This document shows positions 1 to 10,179 of a DNA stretch of 64,000 nucleotides, one piece after another. Each line of letters opens with the position of its first letter. Within the stretch, counting starts at the first letter, position 1. Source of the DNA: Plotosus lineatus (lineage: Eukaryota > Chordata > Actinopteri > Siluriformes > Plotosidae). The translations under genes and the position numbers were made by a program. The stretch covers positions 11,506,001 through 11,570,000 of the forward strand of contig CM045751.1 in assembly GCA_024760905.1 (NCBI GenBank), in the 5' to 3' direction. The notes beneath the pieces were generated by a model. That model had not been told where the DNA came from, did not search any database, and saw only the letters and a program-made list of their open reading frames with translations.

Positions 1-529
1 TTCCCAGATAGTATTTAGTAATAATGTTTTGATGCTACCATGATCTCAGGGTATATCCTACAGCTTAGTTTTAGCTAATTTATTTAAAACTAACAGTCAT
101 AAGGACAAACCTCTTCCATAACAGTTAATATAAATTTGTATGTTTTAATTTTTGTTGCTATTTATATTTACTTAATTTTTAAAATAGGTTTTATTGTAGG
201 GTGTGGTGGCCTAAATGATATTGAAATTTATTTATTTATCTCTTTCAGTATTTCAAGTTTATATTTATATGCTTTGGTAGCGTGGCGTGGGTTTCCTCTA
301 GGTACTCTGGGCTGGGTACATATAATTCTGTATATCTCAGCCTAACAAAGAAGGAGTAATGAAATTGTTGTATAGCGTTATTGATGACAAGTGGACATAA
401 TTCTGGCTCAAACTAGTTTCTTCTTTGGAACCAAGCAGTCAGAAATAAAAACATTTAGGATGTGATACAAAACTGTCATTGCAGCTTGCATATGGGGTCA
501 TTGCAGCTTCATCAATTCATTCATTCATT
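1..529. other. intergenic, no gene seen
   Basis: AT-rich sequence. The short open frames have no recognisable domain and no exon-like boundaries. A (TTCA)n-like stretch at about 510-535 leads into the SINE that follows. Confidence 0.5.
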
Positions 530-631
530 TTTTCAGTCATTTGCTGAATTGCTTAACCCTACTATAAAGCCAGCCAACTCTGGGCACAAGAGAGGTACAC
601 CTTAAAAAGTTCTCCAGACCACTGCAGGGCC

Positions 632-676
<45 letters not shown>

Positions 677-897
677 TTATACTCATACTTTGGTGTAAAT
701 CTGACTTCCAATTTGCCCAGTGTGCATGTCTTAGGACTGTGGGTGGAAACTGGAGTACGTACCTAGAGAAAGCCCATGCAAGCACAGTGAGAGCATGCAG
801 ACTCCCCAAAAATGCCCTCGCCAAGCCCGAGACACAAACCCAGGACCTTGTTGCTGTGAGGTGGACATGCTAACTACTAAGCCACTGTTTCGGCTGC
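530..897 (-). repeat. SINE, family C, with internal (CA)n
   Basis: Read on the minus strand it has a tRNA-like head ending in the Pol III B-box-like GGTT-x-GAxxCC region, then the typical stretch about a header, tightly packed cut phrases such as TTTGCATG and GTTTCCTCC seen in the other family C copies. The tail here is expanded into a (CA)n tract at 632-675. Other copies of the same family are listed below. Confidence 0.65.
632..675. repeat. (CA)n microsatellite
   Basis: About 22 uninterrupted CA units, lying inside the SINE copy. The cysteine/valine open frame across it on the minus strand is an artefact of the repeat. Confidence 0.95.
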
Positions 898-2429
898 AAA
901 AATACAATAGTGATTACATCAAAAAGTGAATCAATAGAAGATCAAGAATTCCCAACATGAATCAAAACACACAATTTCAAATTTAAAAACATAATAAAGC
1001 TCAAGAGCACAGCCGGCTTGGTAAATGGGATGGCTCTGTTTAAGTATGAGCCCTGTTTTTACTGTCGGCTATATGCACAATTTACAGATATTCTATCGTG
1101 TCTTTAAAAAAAAAAAAAAAAGCTTTATAATCATAGCAGCAGAAACTTACTGAAGATAGATGAATAGATAACCTCTATTCAAATGGTTGTGTTAGACATA
1201 AAAATACAAACAATAATAAAAACCAGCTCTTATGCTACATTTAGTGCAGCTTTCATGTACAGCCACCTATTGGAGTACCTGATCTATAACCCTCATACGT
1301 GTAGGCTGTTTTTGATCCGATTCAGTCATTCCTCTTATTTTTTCTGATTGAAATGAATTCAATCTTAGAATTAAAGTGCTATGGCTCCGTTGGACATTAT
1401 CAGGAAAGACGCTAAACCTAATGTCAGCACCATAGGCGTAGGAACAGGGGGGGCTGGTGGGACCTTGGCCCTACCAATTTAAAATCTAGGGGGCCAATAG
1501 CCTGTTTGCGTCTCCCCCATGGTTTTACAGTTCAATACAAAATTAGTAGACGCTTTGACAGCTAAGTCGCAACTAATAGCAGATACTAATTGAGTAGTAT
1601 GTACTTTCAGTTATTTTGATGTAACTACAAGTGTCTATTTATATCATAGACCTTTTTAATATTAGTACAGTATATGGTTGTGGATTAGGTAAAGATTGGA
1701 ATTCTACGAGGAGGTTAAACACCTATCTACGCAGCACCATGATGCAAAAAAAAGAATGAACAATACACTTGTTTGCCACGCCCCCAAGAAACTACTTGAC
1801 AGTATTTGTATGGATGATATAGTAAAGGATTTTGTATCAAGAAACTACAGGCGAGTGAGCTACTTTTAGTTTTTTTTCAAACGTGAAGCTCGGTTTAAAT
1901 TCCAAATACGTATATTCTTGTGATAATATGCATACTGTATGATACATCTACAAAATATTATTGGTGATTTATGCACAGAAATTGCACATCTGGACTTTAA
2001 AAACTCAAAATTTTTCTGTGGGAGCATGCTTTTCTGTGGGAGCATGCCCCCAGACCCCCGTAATTGGTCTTCGGCTGACTTTGTGTTATCCATGCATGTT
2101 GCTTTGCCTTGGCTTTTCAACTGCTTCCTATGCCTATGGTCAGCACTGTACGACTCACCCAGCACACATCCATCCTCCATGATCATTTCCTTTTGTTAAC
2201 TGTCTATTTTCTTGCAGAACAATGTGATTTCTCTTTACAATCTAAGTTCATCCTAACTTGTGAACATAAGTTCTGACTGATAACTGCATTATCAGGGTCT
2301 GCAGCCATCATGAAGATATGTGTACGTGTTTGTTTTTTCTGTAGGCTACTAACTGAAAAAGAAATTACATAATCAGTTCATTGTTCATTTTCTAAATTGT
2401 GTTAATTATAATAACTATGGATGCAGAGT
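898..2429. other. non-genic, probably old repeat
   Basis: No gene recognised. A CATAGGCG..GGGGGG stretch at about 1431-1500 and the GGGAGCATGCCCCC phrase at about 2036-2055 resemble parts of old DNA transposons, but no inverted ends were found. Open frames at 1866-2199 run on both strands and have no domain. Confidence 0.35.
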
Positions 2430-2623
2430 ATACCCCAGACAGCTCGCCAGGCTATCCCAGGGCAGAGACACACTGACAGAAATTCAATGACCTACTCTTT
2501 ATGAAAAACCACAATGTTTTGGGGGTTTTTTATACACCTCTCACCACAGACAGACACATGGCTGGCGTTTGATATCCCAGTTAACTGCACTGTGGGACAG
2601 CAGTGACAATCTTTCCCCAGTCA
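2430..2623 (-). repeat. SINE type B fragment
   Basis: Reverse-strand copy of the tRNA-headed SINE. The phrases AGTTAACTGCACTG, CTCTCACCA and CAGCTCGCCAG match the better copies at 34029-34372 and 36256-36585. The head is diverged and the 5' end is missing. Confidence 0.6.
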
Positions 2624-3551
2624 TTGACTGCAAATGATTTGCTATAAATTATTAAAACCTTATGTTTATATTTATAACTGAGCTGGTCATGTTAAAAAGT
2701 GTAAAAAGCAGTGCTATGCCAAAGAGTTAATGTAATGCTTTTTATGTTGCCCATTAATTACAGCTGAAAGTCTACATTTTAATTACATATTGGCTGCTAC
2801 CTTTCAAATTTGTTATAGTATAAAAGAAAGTTTAGAAAAATTGGTACACTGTCCAAATACTTATGGCTCTAACTTCCTATTACATTTAGCTAACAGAATC
2901 CAAAGCAGATGTTGTTAGTGTATTTAGTAACATGAAAATGCAACTTGGCCAGCTTCCAGGAACAGATTGTGGGTGTCAGAAATTATAAAACAGTTAGTTT
3001 CCTGAGTGTATAAGGAATGTGTAATACTATGTGGCCTACCTATGAACTTTCTGAAAGCCATTATATGGTTTACCATGTCGGTCTTACTCAATGAATTGCA
3101 CATATAATTTCCGTGCAAAACAACTCAGTCATCAGATTCTTTCACAACTATAAAAAAAAAAAAAAAGATGTAATATTACAAATTAAAGTACAGTGTTATT
3201 CTTTACAGACCAAGTGGGAGTTGTAGCATAAAATTTATATCACTGCTGATCAAAGAAGCAAGTCATGGTCGGACACTTCCACCAATCAGCTCACAGTGAA
3301 CATGCTTTCAACACATTCAGCACTGTTTAAAGTGATTTATGATATGATCCCAGTATCCGGTGTCAGAGTGCAGAGTACAAATTCCATTTAACATTTTTTC
3401 ATGAAAGGTTTCTTCATTGTGGGAAGTTGAGTTGTAGATCTACAGCATTGGATCAAAAGTATTCGCGATTTTCCAAGATGGCGGATGTAAACAAACAATC
3501 GATTCGCATTTTCAATTGAGTAATTATAACAGAAACATTAAAATTCCTACC
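2624..3551. other. non-genic AT-rich stretch
   Basis: No gene, RNA or repeat with clear ends was seen. The last 100 bases or so before 3552 may belong to the Tc1-like element that follows. Confidence 0.4.
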
Positions 3552-4260
3552 TCAATACTTGGTCAGCTGTCCTTTAGTTCGAACACAGGCCAGCATTGGT
3601 CTCGGAAGGGATGAATATAGATTCCTCCCGTAATCCAATGTGATATTTGTCCAGCTGGTGTGAATTTCATGAAACAGTTCATCTTGTGTTATGTCCGCAC
3701 CCCATTTTTCAGTGAATACGTTATTTTCAGCCAAATATTTTCTATGATGTTGAGATCGGGAGACTGGGCTGGCCATAGCATGCCATGAATATTGTTTTGA
3801 ATTTTGTACTCCTCTGTCATATGAGCCTGATGGACGGGGGCGTTGTCATTGGAACCTGTACAGTCTGTCCATGAAATGACGGGCTAAAACCGGCCACAGA
3901 TTGTTTTCCAGGATGTCAATGTATTTGACAGCACTTATGTTACCATCGACCTGGCACAAAGTCCCCACACCGTATCAAATGATACAACCACACACAATAA
4001 CAGACAACTTCCGCTGGCTCGGAACACACATGCACTCGGGTCGGTATGTTTCATTTGCTGATCGCCACACAAATACACGATTATTTTTCTCAATGACTAC
4101 TTGAGATTCATCACCAAATACTGTATAACAGTTTTCCAGTGTTGATCAACAGTCCATCTGTGCCTTGTTGTTTTAGATCTACGATCAATTGTGTTGTGGC
4201 ATTGTCAATCTCCGTCAATCTGCGACCCAATTTTATTTTAGTTTAAAACAAGTTTATTTC
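3552..4260 (-). pseudogene. Tc1-like transposase remnant
   Basis: On the minus strand the catalytic C-terminal part of a Tc1/mariner transposase can be read across a one-base frameshift. The first piece contains WPAQSPDLNIIENIW, the hallmark around the last acidic residue of the DDE triad. The second piece reads DELFHEI.. then LYSSLPRP..AC..TKG..TKY, the usual Tc1 terminus, with the stop at 3552. Upstream (to about 4240) an NDNAPVHQAH-like stretch around the second Asp is visible with further stops. The copy is dead. Ends and target-site duplication were not identified. Confidence 0.85.
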
Positions 4261-4932
4261 GGTTCGTCTGCTCTGACCTACTTTGCAGACGACAAAAAAT
4301 ATGATGTCATTCAGGAAGTAGAATACCACGTGCGTCTATGGTTAAAATTTCATGTATTGAAGTGATTGTGTATGAATACTGTACTGTTGATCCAATGCTG
4401 CAAATCAACATCATGATTTTTGTAACAGTGATTTGTAACAACGTCTATGGGGGCTCTCCTCAAATGAAATTGAATTTAAATTTGCTCTCCGTTTGTGAAA
4501 TCAGCACTAATGCTTTGTGTTGGCACAATCTACATCACATCAAGTCAATTTTAAAATGAAATAAAAAATATTTAATTTACTGCAGATCCAAGAGACCAAG
4601 GGGAGAAGTCTGATATTCCTAGATCAGGTCTTGAGTAGATCTAGATAAAATTAAAACAAACTTCTAGAAGGAACCTTGACTACGGAATCACAAACCCTGT
4701 GGTTGGACCTGATCCAGATCATTGCTGCTGGATGAGCCAAAAATACTGCTCAGTGTTTTATAGTTTATAGTGGGTTAAGGATCGCCAGGTTAAATGTTGG
4801 AGTAAAGATTATAGAAGGTGTTGCATCAAACCCAGTTCCCCAAGTGGACTTTGGTTCTGCATCGAGAACGATCTCCTTGTGTCGGGATAAAAAGATTTTT
4901 CACAAATGGTCATAAAAATTATAACTCTAACC
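4261..4932. other. non-genic stretch
   Basis: No gene or structured repeat recognised. It separates the Tc1 remnant from the hAT-type element. Confidence 0.4.
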
Positions 4933-5441
4933 CAGTGCTTCTCAATTATTTTATATGGCGCCCCCTCAAGGAAGAAAAAACATTTCACGCCCCCTCACTG
5001 CCCCGCAAGTGACTATAAATAATATTATTTGTCTCTAAAATTGTTATTAGTACACCTCTGCATAACATTGTGTCTTTATTAACATTAAAAACAAAAAAAA
5101 GAAAGATATATAGTTCAACCTACAATAAAGAAAAACTTCATTAACACTGTTTTTTAATCTGTAATAGAAAACATTTAAAGGGGAAATGAAGCACATTGCA
5201 ATGTAACATTGTCTCGCTTCATTTGGTCCTCAATATCACGTTTTTGCAGCTGATCAGTTGAAAATAGCCCTGATAATAATGTTAATCCAATTTGAAATTC
5301 GCGGTGTGAGACCATGTAAGCTGCTATTGGTCCCCGGCCGTTTCCCGTGACGTCACTGGGTTGGTGGTCGTGAACTTGTGTAAATATCACAATGGCTAGC
5401 AACTCATCAAAATAACAAAAAATCTCTTAAGTACCAGTCAT

Positions 5442-5816
5442 CACTGTATCACACCGGGCTGTACAAACAGCTATTATAAACGTAAAGGCGTGCACTTTCA
5501 CCTGCTGCCTTTAAGCAACAGTAAGCTATTGAAAGCCTGGCTCAGTGCATTGAAACGTGCCGACCCACCAGTGAATGAAAGCGCCCGCATTGGCTGTGCC
5601 CATTTCAGGACAGAAGATTATGTACACACATACAAATCGAACAAAACTGGTCCCATGGTGTGGTCCAAAACCACATCATTGAAACCAAGATCAGTTCCGA
5701 CCATATTTGATTTTTATGCATACAATATTACAAGTACTGACAGATATAATACAGTATCGGCACGTAAGAGAAGGGTGGAAAAACGAGCTCTGCAGGCCGA
5801 ACACACGGCGGTATGA
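5442..5816 (+). pseudogene. THAP-domain reading frame of the transposon
   Basis: The frame holds all the zinc ligands of a THAP (C2CH) finger: HC-ITPG-C at the start (C-x4-C), then HFHLLP, the conserved Trp in LKAWL, and C-A-H at the end (C-x2-H) in IGCAHF, followed by SVPTIF, the counterpart of the AVPTIF box. THAP fingers bind DNA and occur in P-element and Kolobok-type transposases and their domesticated relatives. The upstream ATG at about 5394 is in another frame and soon meets a stop, so no intact start was found. The frame ends at TGA 5814-5816 soon after the domain; whether that is a truncation or an exon end is unclear. Confidence 0.75.
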
Positions 5817-5890
5817 CAACATGACAACCATAGACAACAACATGACAACCATAGATAATAACATGACAACTATAGATACTAACATAACAA
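5816..5890. repeat. 21-bp tandem repeat
   Basis: Three to four imperfect units built on ACATGACAACCATAGAYAAY lie just after the THAP frame. They produce repetitive open frames on both strands. Confidence 0.85.
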
Positions 5891-5910
5891 TTCTGACTTG
5901 ATCTGTAAAT

Positions 5911-6210
5911 CTACCGACTTATGGGGCGTTCAAGGGTTTCAGCACTGACATCTCTCATGGAGACCATGGCCACCTCTAAAATATCCCTTTCAAGGCACAC
6001 CGTAGGAAACAGTCTGTGGTTTGTCATGCAGGTCAGCTCCCCCTCAGCTCACAAGAGATGGTCAAGCACGGCGTCCTGGAAGCGAGGCATTTGTGGTAAC
6101 AGTGTACAATTGTCACAAGTGCACATAAAATTGCAGATCTGGTCATGTTCACCGGCATGTCCGTGATCACTGTCAATATCCCGATTATCGCTCTCGGCAT
6201 CAGATTCAGC
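5911..6210 (-). pseudogene. P2RX7 C-terminal-like domain remnant
   Basis: On the minus strand a frame reads an acidic stretch (AESDNRDIDSDHG), then MCTCDNCTLLP, a stop, then LTCMTNHRLFPTVCLERDIL and a short helix-like tail to TAG at 5911-5913. The CxCxxC pattern followed by C-[IM]-T-x-H/S..F..[VL]CL/LxR..L is the pattern I recognise from the P2X7 receptor intracellular ('ballast') domain, which also occurs in fish transposon-borne proteins. One in-frame TGA breaks it, so it is a remnant. The match is from memory of the family and not from a search. Confidence 0.5.
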
Positions 6211-6245
6211 CAGGGTTCTTGGACTAATGTTGGCGATATTCCATC

Positions 6246-6460
6246 AGATAGGCTCGTGACACGCTCCACCAGAGCTTTTGAGACAAAACGCAGCTTATTC
6301 GTACTTCCGATCTTTCAAATAAGAAAGTGAGTGTTGAGTACGAAACAAGTATTCAAAGCCCACTTACTTACTTGACAGATCGGATTTTTTGTCTCAAAAG
6401 CGTCGGTGTCAGTTATGACACTACATTCGGTGGAGCGTGTCACAAATGCCTGTGGGTTAG
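6246..6460. repeat. internal inverted repeat of the transposon
   Basis: GTGACACGCTCCACC at about 6256-6272 and TTTTGAGACAAAA near 6277-6290 recur in reverse as TTTTGTCTCAAAAGC at about 6387-6402 and GGTGGAGCGTGTCAC at about 6429-6443. The arms enclose roughly 60 bases. Both arms encode an FVSKA..VERVT-like segment in opposite directions, so an inverted duplication of part of the coding region is likely. Confidence 0.75.
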
Positions 6461-7237
6461 TAATGCATTTGTGTCCCCCCCCCCTTATTGCCTTCATCTT
6501 CCGAAAAATAATCGTCTTCTGCTGAAAAACTGTGCGTGTTTTTGGCATGAGATTCCATGTTGTTTATATCATATAATATGCTGTCATATGTATGTACTAT
6601 ATTTCATGTGGTACTTTGTACCAACCCAGTGACATCACAGTAACTTTGTGTAGGCGGGCACTTAGCAATGGCGGCTTTTGGGTCGATAGCTTATACGACA
6701 AGCACATAAAACAAAACCGCTGTGTGTGCAATGGTTTATTTATGATATAAAATTTAAGCCACAATCGCTTCAATAAACTATACATAAGCTACCGACAACT
6801 TATTTAGTCGACGTTTCATTTCCCCTTTTAAGTGCACCAATGTGCCTGAAATAAAAAATATATCCTTATTTAAACTCATTCAAATTATTTATGTCTTAAT
6901 ACTGTATCTTCATCTCTCTTTACCTTTCTCTTCATTCCTGTTAGAAAATTTTCCGTGCTGTTTCATGAGAGGCTGTTTGCTGCACTTCACATCATTTGCT
7001 GCGAAAACCGATACACCACAGCTCGACAATGAGAGCGCCACTGCCACCTACTGGAGTGGCGGTGCAATTACACTTTATTCTTGTACACTGTTCCAGAAAA
7101 ACATATTCCCCAGGGTCATACAGTACGCACTCCCCCGGTATCACACCCTATTTGAGAAGCACTGCTCTGACTGTATATTGGTGCTTTGAAATGTATTGAG
7201 ACTTTGTATTTTTTTTTTTTTTAATGTTTGGTTTCAG

Positions 7238-7695
7238 GTTATATATGTGGCAAGAAATCCTAAAGATGTTGTCGTATCTTATTACTACTTCCATAAACTG
7301 GCCAATTTCCTAAAAAACCCAGGCACATTCCAGGAGTTTCTGAGTGCTTTTATGGAAGGAACAGGTTTGTGAGCTTTATTTTTCAAATTCCAACAAATGA
7401 CTTCAATAAATCTCATTTGTTTTAATCGTCTGACTTTATTAGTAATTTCTTTCCTAGTGTACTATGGGTCTTGGTTTGATCATTTGAAAGGATGGACCAG
7501 CAATGCGACAAACATTGACAACTTCCTGTATATTACATATGAAGAGATGTGGGAGGTAAGTAAGTCTCCTGAACTAAATTCTGGTAAGGATATGGAATGA
7601 AGGGATTAAAAAAATACAGAAATGTTTTAGTGCTGTCAATGTTATTCAACAGACTTGATCCATATAGCATTTGGGTCACAGGAAAATGCTGTCTT

Positions 7696-7745
<50 letters not shown>

Positions 7746-8740
7746 CAACACTACAAATAGGAAGTTCCATTGTACTTCCTAATTCTGTGCCTCCTAATCT
7801 CTATTGATATGAAGTAGATGTGACCTATTGGCCCCAGTACACAAGATACCTAAGATTGTTTAGCTCGGTGTAATGAACTGACTCAAACCTGACACAGCTG
7901 TTAAATACAGCCAACAGTCTGGGCGAGAAAGAAATCATCCTGTGTCTTAGGAATTATAACCAATTGTGGTGCTATTATTTTTGATCCCACCAAAATAAAA
8001 TTCCCATTAAGTCAACTAAATAGGATCATGTGAATGGCCAAAATGGAGCATTATTTATTCATTCACTTTTGTCAAGCGTCAGCTGCATAGCTGTCAGTAT
8101 GTTTGTGCCCTACGTTTTCCTGACGAGCAGTCTAGGTATGCTCTGCCCTCGCCCAGAGTTGGTTGAGATGGGCGCCAGCCTCCCTAATTAGGATTAAGCA
8201 TTTCAGAAAATGAATGAATGAATAATTCAGTTCAAGGCTTCTGTTTACATGTAAGCAGTAATGCATCATTGATTTGGAGCAGGACCTGCGTGGGTCTCTC
8301 GAGAAAGTAAGCAGATTCCTACAGTGCCCCCTGCTGGAGGATGAGTTGACCAGCGCCCATGAGTCCTGCACCTTCAACACAATGAAGGATAACTGCATGG
8401 TGAACTACACTCAGATTTCTCAAGAAATCATGGACCACAGCAAGGGCAAATTCATGAGGAAAGGTTAGTGGGGTTTTCACATCATATCTCAAAAATAAAT
8501 CAATAAATTCATAACCATGCTATAATTTCAAAGCAATGAAATTTGAGAATTTTTTTTTTTTTTTTTTTTTTTACATTAAAGAGACCTTATTTAGGTACAC
8601 TGTGTTTTCTTACAGGTCAGATTGGGGACTGGGTGAACACTTTCTCCCATGAGCAAAGTCTTTACTTTGATGTATTGTATGCTTCCCAGATGGCGGACTC
8701 CACTTTAACATTTGTATGGGAGGCAAAAACTCCAGAATAG
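7238..8740 (+). CDS. cytosolic sulfotransferase, 3' part (four exons)
   Basis: Four exons with GT/AG borders and matching phases: 7238-7364, 7458-7555, 8283-8463 and 8616-8740 (TAG). The first begins [18 protein letters not shown], the 3'-phosphate binding motif for the donor PAPS. The last junction makes [12 protein letters not shown], the second PAPS signature (RKGxxGDWK; the usual Lys is Val here). The enzyme family transfers sulfate from PAPS to hydroxyl or amine groups of hormones, bile compounds and xenobiotics in the cytosol. The 5' exons with the PKSGTxW loop were not found in the first 7.2 kb; they may lie left of the window or have been lost. Subfamily (SULT1/2/3/6) cannot be decided. 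Confidence 0.9.
7704..7745. repeat. (CA)n microsatellite
   Basis: About 20 CA units after a short CT run, in the second visible sulfotransferase intron. Confidence 0.95.
8133..8214 (+). repeat. SINE type B tail fragment
   Basis: CTCTGCCCTCGCCC..GGGCGCCAGCCTCC..TAATTAGGATTAAG is the type B 3' tail alone, ending in a GAATGAAT-like tract, 70 bp upstream of a sulfotransferase exon. Confidence 0.7.
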
Positions 8741-8944
8741 ACACCAAGATGTTGCCTCTTTAAACCTGATGTTGCCTTTTAAACCTTGTGCTGATGCATA
8801 GGTTTTTATAAACACTGTATATATTTAAACTGCAGTGCAGTAAAAGAAAATTGGTCAGTTTAAACAAGTTGGTGTGTGTGTGTGTGATTGACTAGGACTG
8901 GTTGATGTTACGGCAGAGAAGTGTGTATTGTGTTGTTTAACACA

Positions 8945-8950
8945 AATAAA
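8945..8950 (+). promoter_or_regulatory. poly(A) signal of the sulfotransferase gene
   Basis: AATAAA about 205 bases past the stop codon; it is the first canonical hexamer downstream. Confidence 0.6.
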
Positions 8951-8975
8951 ACCATACACAGGTATCTGTGGTCCC

Positions 8976-9024
8976 AAGGTGGTAAGAGACGAGACGAGAA
9001 GAGAAGAGAAGAGAAGAGAAGAGC
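8976..9024. repeat. (GAGAC/GAGAA)n simple repeat
   Basis: Purine-rich pentamer repeat, resembling the tail that also follows the LINE fragment at 14076-14104. Confidence 0.75.
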
Positions 9025-9063
9025 AATGTGCGCCAAACTTTACCAGCACACTGTATGCTATGT

Positions 9064-9517
9064 AAATATCCCTCACTTTCCGCGGTTAATGGGGGCCGAG
9101 GACCCCCCTCCTCCCCATGCAACCACCGATTTCCACGAAGTAGGATGCCCCCTCCCGACTGATGTATATGTACATGTGTAATATCAATAAATACATATTC
9201 AATGCTATAAATGCTTATAATAACAATTAAACATTCAAAAATAACGCATAGGATGTAAATAAAATATAAATACACAAATTCAGATGCGCACCTCACATAA
9301 AAATGTAAGTAGTTTTCTCGGGTGGTTTTGGGTTGTTTTTTATGGTTTTGTTTTGGGTTTTTTTTATTTATTTATTTTTGCATAAATCGCCTTGTTTTGC
9401 AGCATTTTCCTTAACCTTTCCCCTATTTTTCCTTATTTTTCAATGAATATTTTTGAAAAACCCGCAATGCACTGAAGTCATAGAAACTGAAGCACGAAGT
9501 AGCGTGGAATCACTGTA
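9064..9517. mobile_element. Tigger-like MITE copy 1
   Basis: Left end ATCCCTCACTTTCCGCGGTT, interior with TCAATAAATACATATTCAA and GGCATAAATCGCCTTG-type phrases, right end GTGGAATCACTGTA. Compared with the better copy at 25578-26438 the terminal CAGGG is eroded. The family has TA-flanked CAGKGATCCCTC ends like pogo/Tigger MITEs. Confidence 0.7.
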
Positions 9518-10166
9518 CTGAAGATAATGAATTAAAATTATTTGCTGAAGGCGAGGTGCATATCACTGAATATTAAATCATAACAATGTTGTTGTAGTAC
9601 TGTATATAGTATCAGTATTGTTCTGTCTCTCTGAGATCTAAACTCATCACTGCTTACTTGGAGAACTGACTGCATCAATATGCCACAGATTGAATAAAAA
9701 AGTACAAGTATCACATGGGCAAAATAAAAACTCAGCACTTTTGACTTTATCCATATACTGTATAAATGTTTTGCATGTACTTACTCAAGGTTGTCTAAAA
9801 AAATAATAAATTTCAAAGATACAAAAATCGTTTATAAAAAAAATAATTTGCAAAAATAGTCAATTGACATCCTACCGTGCTCTGCGTTGCTCAACCATGA
9901 ATAAATCAGCCAAGGCAAGATGAATCATGAACAAAGGTACTGTAACCCTTTCCTATTCACCTTGGATCATTTCAAAATATATTGAATTATTGATTTTATT
10001 GAGCATTAATGTGTAATTCCAGTTCTTGAACTGAGAGGTAGTGACTGGTCTTCCATAAATGTGTGCTCAAGGATCCTTCATATATAACACAGGACGGCCA
10101 AACCGAAATATATTTTTGACAAATAAAACCAAAAAACCCTCTTGAAATAAAATATAGTAACAACAA
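9518..10166. other. non-genic stretch
   Basis: AT-rich spacer between the MITE and the haptoglobin 3' end. Minus-strand TTTATT at 9995-10000 and 10167-10172 are the candidate haptoglobin poly(A) signals. Confidence 0.4.
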
Positions 10167-10172
10167 TTTATT
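10167..10172 (-). promoter_or_regulatory. candidate haptoglobin poly(A) signal
   Basis: AATAAA on the minus strand only 8 bases past the stop codon. A second one lies at 9995-10000; which is used is unknown. Confidence 0.45.
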
Positions 10173-10179
10173 TACAGTT

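Larger units (their letters stand above)
5175..6831. mobile_element. Kolobok-like transposon with THAP domain, nested in the hAT element
   Basis: TTAA at 5175-5178 is followed by AGGGGAAATGAA. The other end reads TTCATTTCCCCTT followed by TTAA at 6828-6831. TTAA target sites, short inverted ends and a THAP domain together are the description of the Kolobok superfamily; piggyBac also uses TTAA, but its ends start with CCC and it lacks THAP. Ends differ by one base (AGGGG against AAGGGG). The interior carries a THAP reading frame (+), a P2RX7-C-like frame (-) and an internal inverted repeat. No complete transposase core was recognised, so this copy is non-autonomous or decayed. Confidence 0.7.
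4933..7164. mobile_element. hAT-type DNA transposon, split by an insertion
   Basis: The element begins CAGTGCTTCTCAA at 4933 and ends with the exact inverted complement TTGAGAAGCACTG at 7164, a 13-bp terminal inverted repeat typical of hAT elements. The flanking 8-mers CTCTAACC (4925-4932) and CTCTGACT (7165-7172) agree at 6 of 8 positions, as expected for an aged 8-bp target duplication. The phrase GCGCCCCCTCAAGG near the left end is common in teleost hAT MITEs. No hAT transposase is visible. Its interior is interrupted at 5175-6831 by another transposon. Confidence 0.8.

Noticed and set aside
632..675. CRISPR-like or regulatory repeat arrays
   Set aside because: Regular arrays in the window are simple microsatellites without spacers, in a vertebrate genome.
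5175..6831. piggyBac as the class of the TTAA element
   Set aside because: Ends start AGGGG and not CCC, and a THAP finger is present; Kolobok fits better. P-element was also set aside because it makes 8-bp duplications.
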